This document shows, one piece after another, positions 6,813 through 13,310 of a DNA stretch of 18,854 bases (within the stretch, counting starts at the first letter, position 1; the number at the start of each line of letters is the position of its first letter). Source of the DNA: Chloroflexota bacterium. GTDB taxonomy: Bacteria; Chloroflexota; Chloroflexia; Thermomicrobiales; UBA6265. The translations under genes and the position numbers were made by a program. The notes below the pieces were generated by a model. That model saw only the letters and a list, made by a program, of their open reading frames with translations. It searched no databases and was not told the origin of the DNA. Location: assembly GCA_023389575.1 (NCBI GenBank), contig JAEWEG010000055.1, forward strand, positions 1 through 18,854, given 5' to 3'.

Positions 6813-8354
6813 ATGACGAAGGTGTTTGACTTTGGCTTGACGCGCAGGCGGTTTGGGGCGGGACTGATTGGAGCGCCGCTGGCGGCGGGCGCCGGGGGAT
6901 GGGCCGGGCTCGCGGTCACCCAGGGCACGCCTGAGGTGGCCGGTGAGCTTGTGATCGACGTCAGCGGAGGGCCGGACAACCTTGATCCGGCGTTGACGCG
7001 ATCGATTCGCGACTGGTCGGTCCTTCATTCGATTTATGACTCGATCCTCGACCTGAACGACGAGGGCGAACTGGTTCCGTTGGCCGCCGAGTCGTTCATC
7101 ATCGTCGATGACCTGACGTTCGAGGTGGTGCTGCGCGAGGGACTGACCTTCCACGACGGATCGCCCGTGACGGTGGACGCGATCGAGCGTTCGATAGCTC
7201 ACGTTCAGCAATCCGAAGGACCCGCGGCCGGGAACTTTGGCGCGATCGTCGAGATCGAGACGGTTGACGAGCGGACGGTACTGCTGAAGACGGCCGAGCC
7301 ATCGCCCTGGCTGCCTTCGCAGCTGGCGGTGTGGATGGTGCTGTTTCCCGAGGGAATGACGGCCGACGACTTCGAGCAGGCGCCCGTCGGATCAGGGCCG
7401 TTCCGGTTCGTGTCGCGAGACGCCGGGAGCGAGATCGTGCTGGAGCGGAATCCGGACTATCCGGTCGACAGTCCGAAGGGCACGGCGCTGGCCGAACAGG
7501 TGCGCTACCGGTTCGTGCCGGAGTCAACGACGCGGGTGGCCGATCTCGCGGCGGGTGTGGCCCACATCGTGGATGCGATTCCCCAGGACCAGACCGGGGC
7601 GATCGAGGACGGTGGCGGCCAGGCGATCGAGGCGCCGGTGCTCGGCACCTCGTTCCTGCGGATGGTGAACGATGTTCCGCCATTCGATCACCCGCTGGTG
7701 AGGCAAGCGATCAATCACGCGATCGACGCGGAGACGATCGGCGCGGCGCTGGTGTCAACCGAAGCGAACCGGCTGGCGTCGTTGTATCCGGACGAGCGGA
7801 GCATAGGCTTCGATTCGGAGCTGGCGGCGTTTGCCTACGACCCGGACCGAGCCCGCGAATTGCTCGCCCAGGCCGGCCACGGCGATGGGTTCGAGACGAC
7901 GCTTCAGTTCACGGGAGGCGGTCGCGACGACGTGATGCAGGCGATCGCGGCGAACCTCGAAGAGGTTGGGATTCGGGTCACGATCGAGGTGACGGAGCTG
8001 GCGGCGTTCAACGGAAGCTGGACGGACCCGGAATCAGCCGCCCTTCGATACGTCACCTGGAGGCCCGTCTACGACCCACACACGCTGCTGAGCCTGATGT
8101 TCGCGAGCACGGGTCCGTTGTCGCGCTACGCGGATGAGGAGGCGGACGCGCTGATCGCGGCGGCCGCGACGGAATCCGATCCGGCGGCGCGGGCCGCGCT
8201 CTACCGCGACCTGGGCCGGTACTTCCAGGAGTCACCGCCGGCGGTGTTCCTGTGGAATCTCACCGCCACCTATGGCGTGGCGGGCGCCGGCCTGGACTGG
8301 CGGCCTCGTGGCGACGAGTACCTGATCGCCACCACACGGAAGGGGAACTCATGA
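6813..8354 (+). CDS. ABC transporter substrate-binding protein, family 5, Tat-exported (copy 1)
   Basis: This extracytoplasmic solute receptor (513 aa) belongs to the family of DppA/OppA/NikA (SBP_bac_5). It starts with a twin-arginine signal, T10-R-R-R-F-G, then a hydrophobic stretch to about residue 40. There is no lipobox Cys, so it is not a typical lipoprotein. Family signatures are LREGLTFHDG (about 111-120), the VGSGPFRF strand in the middle, and near the end the DPHTLLSLMF and ADALIAAA segments, with PPAVFLWN close to the C-terminus. The start at 6813 has GGGAG (6803-6807) five bases upstream. It is paralogous to the next gene: residues 67-120 match the partner's 74-127 at 34 of 54 positions. 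Tat export implies folding before secretion. Confidence 0.9.
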   Translation: MTKVFDFGLTRRRFGAGLIGAPLAAGAGGWAGLAVTQGTPEVAGELVIDVSGGPDNLDPALTRSIRDWSVLHSIYDSILDLNDEGELVPLAAESFIIVDDLTFEVVLREGLTFHDGSPVTVDAIERSIAHVQQSEGPAAGNFGAIVEIETVDERTVLLKTAEPSPWLPSQLAVWMVLFPEGMTADDFEQAPVGSGPFRFVSRDAGSEIVLERNPDYPVDSPKGTALAEQVRYRFVPESTTRVADLAAGVAHIVDAIPQDQTGAIEDGGGQAIEAPVLGTSFLRMVNDVPPFDHPLVRQAINHAIDAETIGAALVSTEANRLASLYPDERSIGFDSELAAFAYDPDRARELLAQAGHGDGFETTLQFTGGGRDDVMQAIAANLEEVGIRVTIEVTELAAFNGSWTDPESAALRYVTWRPVYDPHTLLSLMFASTGPLSRYADEEADALIAAAATESDPAARAALYRDLGRYFQESPPAVFLWNLTATYGVAGAGLDWRPRGDEYLIATTRKGNS

Positions 8355-9910
8355 CTACACGATATATTCCCGGACGCGCCAATGTGAGCACCCGCCGCTC
8401 CCTTCTGGGAACGATGGGGTTCGGGAGCATCGCGGCAGGCCTTTACCACGCGTCACTGGGTCGGGTTTTGGCCCAGACGCCAGTTTCGGACGACCTGATG
8501 GAGCACCTCACGATCGACCTTCCCGGAGTTCCGGAGTCGATCGATCCAGCGCTGGCGTACTCGGCGCGGGATTGGTCGATCGTGCACTCCATCTACGATG
8601 CGCCGGTCACCTTCGCGCCGGACGGGACGATCGCGCCGCTGGCGGCGGAGTCGTTCGACCAGGTGGACGAAACGACCTTCGAACTGGTGCTTAGGGAGGG
8701 ACTGACCTTCCACGATGGAACGCAGGTGACGAGCGCGGCCGTGGCGCGGTCGCTGGCGCACATGATGGAATCCGGCTCGGAGGCGTCGGGCCTGTTCGCC
8801 ACGATCACCGGGGTGGAGGAGGTAGACGAGCTCACCGCCCGGATCGTGACGGATGCTCCGGCGCCCTGGTTACCGGCCCAGATGGCGGTGTGGCTGGTGC
8901 TCGTGCCGGAAGGGTTCTCGGCCGACACGGCGGCGGCGAGCCCAGTGGGGTCAGGACCGTACCGGTTCGAAAGGCAGGAGTCGGGCGCGTCGATCACACT
9001 GGTTCGAAACCCGGACTATCCGCTACCGAGCGCGAAGGGCACGCCGCTGGCGGAGCGCGTGACCTACCGGTTCGTCCCGGAGGCGACCACGCGGGTCGCT
9101 GATCTCTCGACCGGTGTCGCGCAGATCGTCTCGGAGATTCCGCACGACCAGCTGGAGACCGTGAGGGAGAGCGGCGCGAACGCGGTGGAGCAGTCGATCG
9201 TGGGGTCGCAGTGGATCCGGATCGCGACCGATGTGCCGCCGTTCGACCGGGTGGAGGTACGGCAGGCGCTGAATCACGCCATCGATGTGGAAGCGATCGC
9301 CCAGGCGCTGGTTTCGCCGGAAGCACACCGCCTGGCGTCGATCGTGCCGGACGAGCGGTCGATCGCGTTCAACTCCGACCTGGCGCCGTATGCATATGAC
9401 CCCGAACGGGCGAAGGAGTTGCTTTCCGCCGCTGGTGGCGAGGACGTGGAGTTCGAGCTGGAGATCACCAGCGCGGCGCGGGTCGACGTGGCGGAGGCGA
9501 TCGTGGCGCAACTCGGCGAGGTTGGTTTCCGAGCGTCGATCAAGGTGAGCGAGTACGCGGAGTTCAACGCGAACTGGGCGAACTCGGAGGCGCCGGCCCT
9601 GCGCATGGTGACATGGAGTCCGCTCTATGACCCGCACACGTTGCTGAGCCTGGTGTTTCATGGCGAGGGGTACCTGGCGCGCTACTCGAACGACCGGGTG
9701 GACGCATTGATCGATGAGGCGGCCGTGGAGACCGATCCGGACACGCGGGCAAGTGTGTTCCGCGACCTGATGGCGGTGATGTGGGAGGACGCGCCGGTGG
9801 TGTTCCTGTGGAACCTCACGTCGGGATACGGGGTAGCCCAGGATGCGGCGGCGTGGCAACCTCGTGGCGATGAGTATGTTTTGCCGCTCGGCGCGGGTGA
9901 CGCTTCGTGA
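8351..9910 (+). CDS. ABC transporter substrate-binding protein, family 5, Tat-exported (copy 2)
   Basis: This second SBP_bac_5 receptor (519 aa) arose by tandem duplication with the preceding gene. It has a twin-arginine signal, S-T-R15-R16-S-L-L, and a hydrophobic segment ending near AQTP (41-44), a plausible signal-peptidase site. It carries the same landmarks as copy 1: LREGLTFHDG (about 118-127), VGSGPYRF, DPHTLLSLVF and PVVFLWN. The ATG overlaps the stop of copy 1 as ATGA and a GGGGA run lies just upstream. The start at 8252 seen in the same frame lies inside copy 1 and is rejected. Two receptors for one permease pair suggest two related ligands or affinities. The nature of the ligands is not visible in the sequence. 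Confidence 0.9.
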   Translation: MTTRYIPGRANVSTRRSLLGTMGFGSIAAGLYHASLGRVLAQTPVSDDLMEHLTIDLPGVPESIDPALAYSARDWSIVHSIYDAPVTFAPDGTIAPLAAESFDQVDETTFELVLREGLTFHDGTQVTSAAVARSLAHMMESGSEASGLFATITGVEEVDELTARIVTDAPAPWLPAQMAVWLVLVPEGFSADTAAASPVGSGPYRFERQESGASITLVRNPDYPLPSAKGTPLAERVTYRFVPEATTRVADLSTGVAQIVSEIPHDQLETVRESGANAVEQSIVGSQWIRIATDVPPFDRVEVRQALNHAIDVEAIAQALVSPEAHRLASIVPDERSIAFNSDLAPYAYDPERAKELLSAAGGEDVEFELEITSAARVDVAEAIVAQLGEVGFRASIKVSEYAEFNANWANSEAPALRMVTWSPLYDPHTLLSLVFHGEGYLARYSNDRVDALIDEAAVETDPDTRASVFRDLMAVMWEDAPVVFLWNLTSGYGVAQDAAAWQPRGDEYVLPLGAGDAS

Positions 9911-10551
9911 CGACATCGGAAACCAACCTCAGATCGAGGGACCTGTTCGCGGCCATCGTCGAACGGTCGTCGGTGAGATCGTTCCGGACCGACCCGATCG
10001 ATGTCGCGCTGGTCGAACAGGCGGTGGAAGCGGCGGGGTGGGCTCCGTCGCCCCACGGAACCCAGCCCTGGCGGTTCGTGATCCTGGAGCGAGAGGAGGA
10101 ACGGCGGGGTCTTGCGGAGGCTATGGCGGACTCGTGGCGAGAGCAGTTGCGGCTGGACACGGTCGATGAGACGGTCATCGAGCACCGAGTGAGCCGGAGC
10201 CGGGATCGGCTGGAACGGGCGCCGGTGGTGGTGATCCTGTGCCTCTACCTTGGGGACGCGCATGACTATCCCGACGAGGAGCGGCGGCGGGCCGAGACGT
10301 TGATGGCGGTGCAGAGCCTCGGCGCGGCGGCCCAGAACTTCCTGCTGGCGCTTCACGCTCTCGGGCTCGACGCGGGCTGGATGTGCGCGCCGCTGTTCTG
10401 TCCGGAGGTGATCACCAAATACCTGGGGCTGGACGAGCAACTTCAGCCGCACGCGATGTTCCCGGTGGGGCTGATGGATACGCCACCGAAGCGCCGGCCT
10501 CGCCGTCCGGTTGAGAGCCTTATCGTTCGGCCCAAGATTTCCGGCGACTAG
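9907..10551 (+). CDS. FMN-dependent nitroreductase, FbiB C-terminal-domain-like
   Basis: This 214-residue protein has the nitroreductase fold. It shows the FMN-binding start R20-SSVR-S-F (20-26), SPHGTQPWRF (48-57) and GLDAGWMCAPLFCPE (153-167). Its pattern R-V-x-R-x-R-x-x-L...AP-V-V followed by YPD and MAVQSLGAAAQNFLLAL resembles the C-terminal domain of mycobacterial FbiB. That domain uses FMN to reduce dehydro-F420-0 during coenzyme F420 synthesis. Such domains occur as single proteins in Chloroflexota. GTG 9907 overlaps the preceding stop as GTGA, which places it in the FMN-riboswitch operon. It ends convergently, sharing four bases with the minus-strand gene. The F420 role is inferred from similarity; a general flavin-dependent reductase is the alternative. 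Confidence 0.85.
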   Translation: MTTSETNLRSRDLFAAIVERSSVRSFRTDPIDVALVEQAVEAAGWAPSPHGTQPWRFVILEREEERRGLAEAMADSWREQLRLDTVDETVIEHRVSRSRDRLERAPVVVILCLYLGDAHDYPDEERRRAETLMAVQSLGAAAQNFLLALHALGLDAGWMCAPLFCPEVITKYLGLDEQLQPHAMFPVGLMDTPPKRRPRRPVESLIVRPKISGD

Positions 10552-10820
10552 AAGACGAGCCAGGCGGCGATGAGGCCGAGCGCGAGCACGAAGAGGACAA
10601 TGCTGGCCAGGCCGAGCCCGGTGATCCAAGCGAGGACAACGCCGAGCAGCAGCAGCACGATGAGCGTGACCAGATAGTTGCGCTGCAGCGGGCTGAGCGG
10701 CACGGCGTCGCTGCCAACGACCCACGGGTCCGGGCTGGGGCGGATTGAGTCTCCGGAAAGCACCTGGCGGGCCTGGCGAATGCGCTGATGCTGGGCGTCC
10801 TGTTCTTCCTGATCGGTCAT
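10548..10820 (-). CDS. Small two-helix membrane protein of unknown function
   Basis: The protein is 90 residues long. The first 45 are charged and polar with many Gln and Arg, and the rest is almost entirely hydrophobic. Two membrane segments lie at about 50-67 and 70-89, with a short Gly-containing turn. It resembles no family I can name. A good ribosome binding site, GGGAG, precedes the ATG on the minus strand. The gene lies 31 bases after the next minus-strand gene, so it is probably the last gene of that operon. Its stop shares CTAG with the end of the nitroreductase gene. Confidence 0.7.
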   Translation of the reverse strand: MTDQEEQDAQHQRIRQARQVLSGDSIRPSPDPWVVGSDAVPLSPLQRNYLVTLIVLLLLGVVLAWITGLGLASIVLFVLALGLIAAWLVF

Positions 10821-10851
10821 GCGAGTCTCCCGAGAGGATGCTAGTGAGGGG

Positions 10852-11088
10852 CTAGAGGGGCTGGATCGGGTCGTGGCGGTCGGTGCCGAGACCGGCCACG
10901 TTGACCCACAGATGGATCATCGCGACCTTCACCCCGCCGGCGATGACGAGGAGGAGTCCGGCGAGTTGCCACACGTCCCCGATGGGGAAGAGCACGCCCG
11001 CGAGGAACGCGAGCACCCCAAGCACGACGATGGTCCACGACGTGATCCGGAGGTGATGCATGCTGATGTTTTTCAGACTGAACTTCAT
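10852..11088 (-). CDS. Small two-helix membrane protein of unknown function
   Basis: The protein is 78 residues long with a basic N-terminus (MKFSLKN, then HHLR) and two membrane helices at about 17-35 and 41-60. A short polar tail follows. I do not recognise the family. Its ATG overlaps the stop of the methyltransferase gene as ATGA, so translation is coupled to it and the pair is probably co-transcribed with the 90-residue membrane protein downstream. Confidence 0.68.
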   Translation of the reverse strand: MKFSLKNISMHHLRITSWTIVVLGVLAFLAGVLFPIGDVWQLAGLLLVIAGGVKVAMIHLWVNVAGLGTDRHDPIQPL

Positions 11089-11873
11089 GGCTTACTCGCG
11101 GTGATCATCATGCGCTCAGAGGCGCCGTCCAGTGGGTCGAGGTGATAGCCGCCGAAGGCCTGGACGGATGTGAATCCAATCGATTCAAGCATGAGCGTGA
11201 TTTCGCTGAAATGGAGATAGCGGAGGGTGAAGCCCGTTCGCAACCGGCGAAAGTCACCACTGGAATCAACTAGATCGTACCAAATCGTGGTGTCGATGGC
11301 CTGGTCAATTGGGTCGATTGAACGGTGAGTCCACTTGTCGACGGCGGTACCGCTGGGCAGCGCTCCGGACCATTCGAGCAGCGTTGACGACTCAAGCCGC
11401 TGCAGGTAATCGGGCGCGGGGTTCATCAGGTCCAGGAAGAGCGTTCCGCCCTCCGCGAGCGCGTCGTGGGCGTTATTGAGCGATGCGACCTGCGCCGACT
11501 GGGACGGCAGGTGCATCAGGGCGTTGAGGGTGTAAAGCACCATGCCGAAGGGACCGCCAGCGGCCTGGTGTGGCTCCGACAGATCCAGTTCCTGGAGCGA
11601 GATCGAATCGGTGACGTTCGCGTCGGCGGCTCGACGACGGGCTCGGTCGAGCATGGTGGCTGACTGATCCAGGCCAACCAGCCGATGCCCGCTTTCGGCG
11701 AGGGGAACGAGTACCCGGCCGGAGCCGCAGCCCATCTCCAGAATGGGACCGGACGACTCTTCGGCGAAGTCCTGAAGGAGTTCGATGTCGTCCTCGAATG
11801 GATCGTGTTCGAGGTCGTATAACTCGGCTATTCGGTGGTAGGGATCGGCCAGCGATGGCGTGTTTGGTTCCAT
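11085..11873 (-). CDS. Class I SAM-dependent methyltransferase
   Basis: The 262-residue protein has the Rossmann fold of class I methyltransferases. Motif I is ILEMGCGSG (45-53), an acidic residue ends the second strand (VGLDQS, about 66-71), and the motif II-III region is ELDLSEP (95-101). LYTLNALMHL (113-122) follows, typical of methyltransferase_25-type small-molecule enzymes. The substrate is unknown. The frame is open further upstream to 12305, but that part runs antisense through smpB. The ATG at 11873 is chosen because the fold begins right after it and because TACACT lies six bases upstream, consistent with a leaderless transcript. It heads a three-gene minus-strand cluster with two small membrane proteins. 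Confidence 0.87.
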   Translation of the reverse strand: MEPNTPSLADPYHRIAELYDLEHDPFEDDIELLQDFAEESSGPILEMGCGSGRVLVPLAESGHRLVGLDQSATMLDRARRRAADANVTDSISLQELDLSEPHQAAGGPFGMVLYTLNALMHLPSQSAQVASLNNAHDALAEGGTLFLDLMNPAPDYLQRLESSTLLEWSGALPSGTAVDKWTHRSIDPIDQAIDTTIWYDLVDSSGDFRRLRTGFTLRYLHFSEITLMLESIGFTSVQAFGGYHLDPLDGASERMMITASKP

Positions 11874-11879
11874 GGGGCG

Positions 11880-11885
11880 AGTGTA
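11880..11885 (-). promoter_or_regulatory. -10 box for the methyltransferase, leaderless arrangement
   Basis: On the minus strand TACACT lies exactly six bases before the ATG at 11873. Transcription would then start at or next to the start codon, which explains the absence of a ribosome binding site. No clear -35 box is visible. Confidence 0.5.
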
Positions 11886-12002
11886 GTTGATCGGTGGTGC
11901 TCGCGGTGACGGGGATCGATTCCGAGCGCGGCCAGTTAGCAAGCGTTCGAGCACTTCCACGAATGCCTGGCCCGAATTCCATGGATCGGACAGGCGGCAT
12001 TG

Positions 12003-12008
12003 TATAGT
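12003..12008 (+). promoter_or_regulatory. -10 box for smpB, leaderless arrangement
   Basis: TATAGT lies exactly six bases before the ATG at 12015. If it is the -10 box, the in-frame ATG at 12000 is upstream of the transcript and cannot be used. The -35 region has no good match. The arrangement mirrors the divergent methyltransferase start. Confidence 0.55.
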
Positions 12009-12014
12009 TTCGAA

Positions 12015-12515
12015 ATGGCTAAGAAGAACGCGCAAGCGGGAAACGCCACCCCACCGGGAGACCGGGTGGTGACGCAGAACCGCCGGGCATTTCACGACTA
12101 TTTCATAGACGACACGGTCGAGGCGGGAATCGCCCTGACCGGGTCCGAGATCAAATCGATTCGCGATGGGAAGATCACCATCAGCGAGGCATATGTGCGC
12201 GTCGACGATGGTGAGCTGTGGCTGATCGGCGCGAACATCTCCCCGTATTCCCATGGCGCCTACGCCAACCACGATCCGATGCGGCCTCGCAAGCTCCTCG
12301 TGCATCGGAGGCAGATCGAGGACCTTCGGGAGGAGACCGAGCGCAAGGGCATGACGCTGGTACCGCTGAGGGTGCGACTCCGGCGAGGCCGTGCGAAGGT
12401 AGACGTTGGCGTGGCGCGAGGCAAGAAGCTCTACGACAAACGCCAGGCGGTGGCCGAGCGGGATGCGAAGCGCAGCATCGAGCGGGCGATCAAGGATCGG
12501 GCTCGCGGCGAGTAG
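12015..12515 (+). CDS. smpB: SsrA-binding protein SmpB
   Basis: SmpB binds tmRNA and delivers it to stalled ribosomes in trans-translation. The 166-residue protein has the family hallmarks. The N-terminal NRRAFHDYFIDDTVEAGIAL contains the conserved start of the beta-barrel, and TGSEIKSIRDGK follows. Then come NISPYSHG and the RPRKLLVHRRQI segment. The basic C-terminal tail (GKKLYDKRQ, then an Arg/Lys-rich helix) enters the decoding centre. Length is normal. The start at 12015 is preferred to 12000 because of the TATAGT box between them. It lies 58 bases before ssrA in the same orientation, a sensible pairing of protein and RNA partner. Confidence 0.97.
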   Translation: MAKKNAQAGNATPPGDRVVTQNRRAFHDYFIDDTVEAGIALTGSEIKSIRDGKITISEAYVRVDDGELWLIGANISPYSHGAYANHDPMRPRKLLVHRRQIEDLREETERKGMTLVPLRVRLRRGRAKVDVGVARGKKLYDKRQAVAERDAKRSIERAIKDRARGE

Positions 12516-12532
12516 TACATCTGTTCACGTTC

Positions 12533-12541
12533 TGGTATACT
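12533..12541 (+). promoter_or_regulatory. Extended -10 promoter of ssrA
   Basis: TGGTATACT is an extended -10 element (TG-N-TATACT). It lies between the smpB stop and the tmRNA, so ssrA can be transcribed on its own. The start would be near 12548 and the mature 5' end at 12574 would be produced by RNase P. The -35 region is weak, as is usual for extended -10 promoters. Confidence 0.6.
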
Positions 12542-12573
12542 TTTCGCGTGGCCAGTAACGCGGCCATGTGTCT

Positions 12574-12936
12574 GGGGATGTCCGGTTTCGACAGGGTCGG
12601 ATGCCAGGCCATTGCACGTCGAGGTGCCCGAGGCCTCGTTAAAACGGGCAAAACTGTAGCTGCGAACAAACCGCAACTCGCCTACGCTGCCTAAGTCTCA
12701 GACCTCTAAGTAGCGCGTTCAGCCGGACTCGTTCTGTCGGTTCGGATCCTGAGCGTCACCAAGACAGAATGCCGTGATCTAGTCCGTCGGAGCGCGATCA
12801 CCCAAGCCAGTCTGACTCACCGCACATCAATCCTGTCGATGGGAGTGATGTGTGGCACGAAAATCATCGACTAAACGTGTAGTAGATGTCCGGCGGAAGG
12901 TTCTGGACGGGGGTTCGATTCCCCCCATCTCCACCA
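12574..12936 (+). ncRNA. ssrA: Transfer-messenger RNA (tmRNA)
   Basis: tmRNA rescues stalled ribosomes and tags the unfinished protein for degradation. The tRNA-like ends pair as GGGGATG (12574-12580) with CATCTCC (12926-12932), including one G-U pair. A discriminator A and an encoded CCA (12934-12936) follow. The T arm GGGGG-TTCGATT-CCCCC is perfect, and the 5' part carries the conserved GTCCGGTTTCGAC. The resume codon is GCG (12662), and the tag reads ANKPQLAYAA before TAA (12692-12694). The 363-base length is normal. It forms a one-piece, not permuted, tmRNA. Confidence 0.97.
12662..12694 (+). other. ssrA: tmRNA-encoded proteolysis tag reading frame
   Basis: The reading frame is ten codons plus stop, ANKPQLAYAA, and it follows GTAGCT, which aligns with the upstream resume-codon determinant in other tmRNAs. 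The tag ends in Y-A-A instead of the common L-A-A. Alanine from the charged tmRNA precedes it in the final peptide. Confidence 0.85.
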
Positions 12937-12946
12937 TAGTAATGAC

Positions 12947-12969
12947 AAGCCCCGCTTTCGCGGGGCTTT
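12947..12969 (+). terminator. Intrinsic terminator of ssrA
   Basis: AAGCCCCGC (12947-12955), loop TTTC and GCGGGGCTT (12960-12968) form a perfect nine-pair hairpin ten bases after the tmRNA CCA end. A short T tract, TTTGT, overlaps its 3' side. Confidence 0.88.
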
Positions 12970-13107
12970 GTCGTGCCTGGCGACCTGGGCGCCACGAGGG
13001 TTGCGAACTTGTCTGGCAGCGATGACCAGTCCACGGGACCGCCAAGACCGGGTCGCGGGCACTGTTCCGGCCACGGCTTGGCGAACGGGTCAGCACCCGC
13101 GGACCCG

Positions 13108-13134
13108 TTGACGCGGGCCGCGGGTACGTACAAT
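13108..13134 (+). promoter_or_regulatory. Promoter-like element before a 13-codon ORF
   Basis: TTGACG (13108-13113) and TACAAT (13129-13134) are good box matches, but the spacer is only 15 bases. TACAAT lies exactly six bases before ATG 13141, the same geometry as at smpB. Confidence 0.4.
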
Positions 13135-13140
13135 CCGGAA

Positions 13141-13182
13141 ATGTCCTGGCACCTTCCAGTTCAACTCAAGAAAGCTGACTGA
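13141..13182 (+). CDS. Putative leaderless 13-codon mini-ORF
   Basis: ATG 13141 opens the frame MSWHLPVQLKKAD, which stops at TGA 13180-13182. The only support is the TACAAT box six bases upstream. The peptide resembles nothing I recognise and could be a chance frame on a short transcript. It lies before the flavoprotein gene in the same orientation, so a leader-peptide role is conceivable. Confidence 0.2.
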   Translation: MSWHLPVQLKKAD

Positions 13183-13226
13183 CCCTGTTCCATTCGGTCC
13201 GCGACGGTCGAGTTTCGCGCCTTCTG

Positions 13227-13232
13227 TAGACT
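13227..13232 (+). promoter_or_regulatory. -10 box upstream of the flavoprotein disulfide reductase
   Basis: TAGACT lies exactly six bases before an in-frame ATG at 13239. Transcription starting there would allow a leaderless 24-residue longer protein. Alternatively it gives a 72-base leader to the ATG at 13311, which has AGGAG at 13298-13302. Confidence 0.45.
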
Positions 13233-13310
13233 GGGAACATGGGGCCCATACCTGGCGGTGGCGTTTCCAGCCTTCGCCAGTTCGGGCGTATCGAGTCAGG
13301 AGACGGGACC

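Larger units (their letters stand above)
12970..13310. other. Intergenic region between ssrA and the flavoprotein gene
   Basis: About 340 bases have no conventional gene. They contain two promoter-like signals, at 13108-13134 and 13227-13232, and a 13-codon mini-ORF beginning at 13141. No transposon end, tRNA or direct repeat of the tmRNA 3' end was found, so there is no sign that an element has integrated at ssrA. Confidence 0.6.

Noticed and set aside
9023..10725. Long minus-strand frames opposite the second binding protein and the nitroreductase
   Set aside because: Both are shadows of well-supported plus-strand genes.
11874..12305. N-terminal extension of the methyltransferase frame
   Set aside because: This part is antisense to smpB and the fold starts only after ATG 11873.
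12574..13310. ssrA as an integration site for a genomic island
   Set aside because: No repeat of the tmRNA 3' end, integrase gene or composition change is seen in the window. The downstream genes look native.
13239..13310. ATG 13239 as the true start of the disulfide reductase
   Set aside because: The TAGACT box six bases upstream makes it possible, but the 24 added residues look non-coding and ATG 13311 has a good AGGAG. It is kept as an alternative only.
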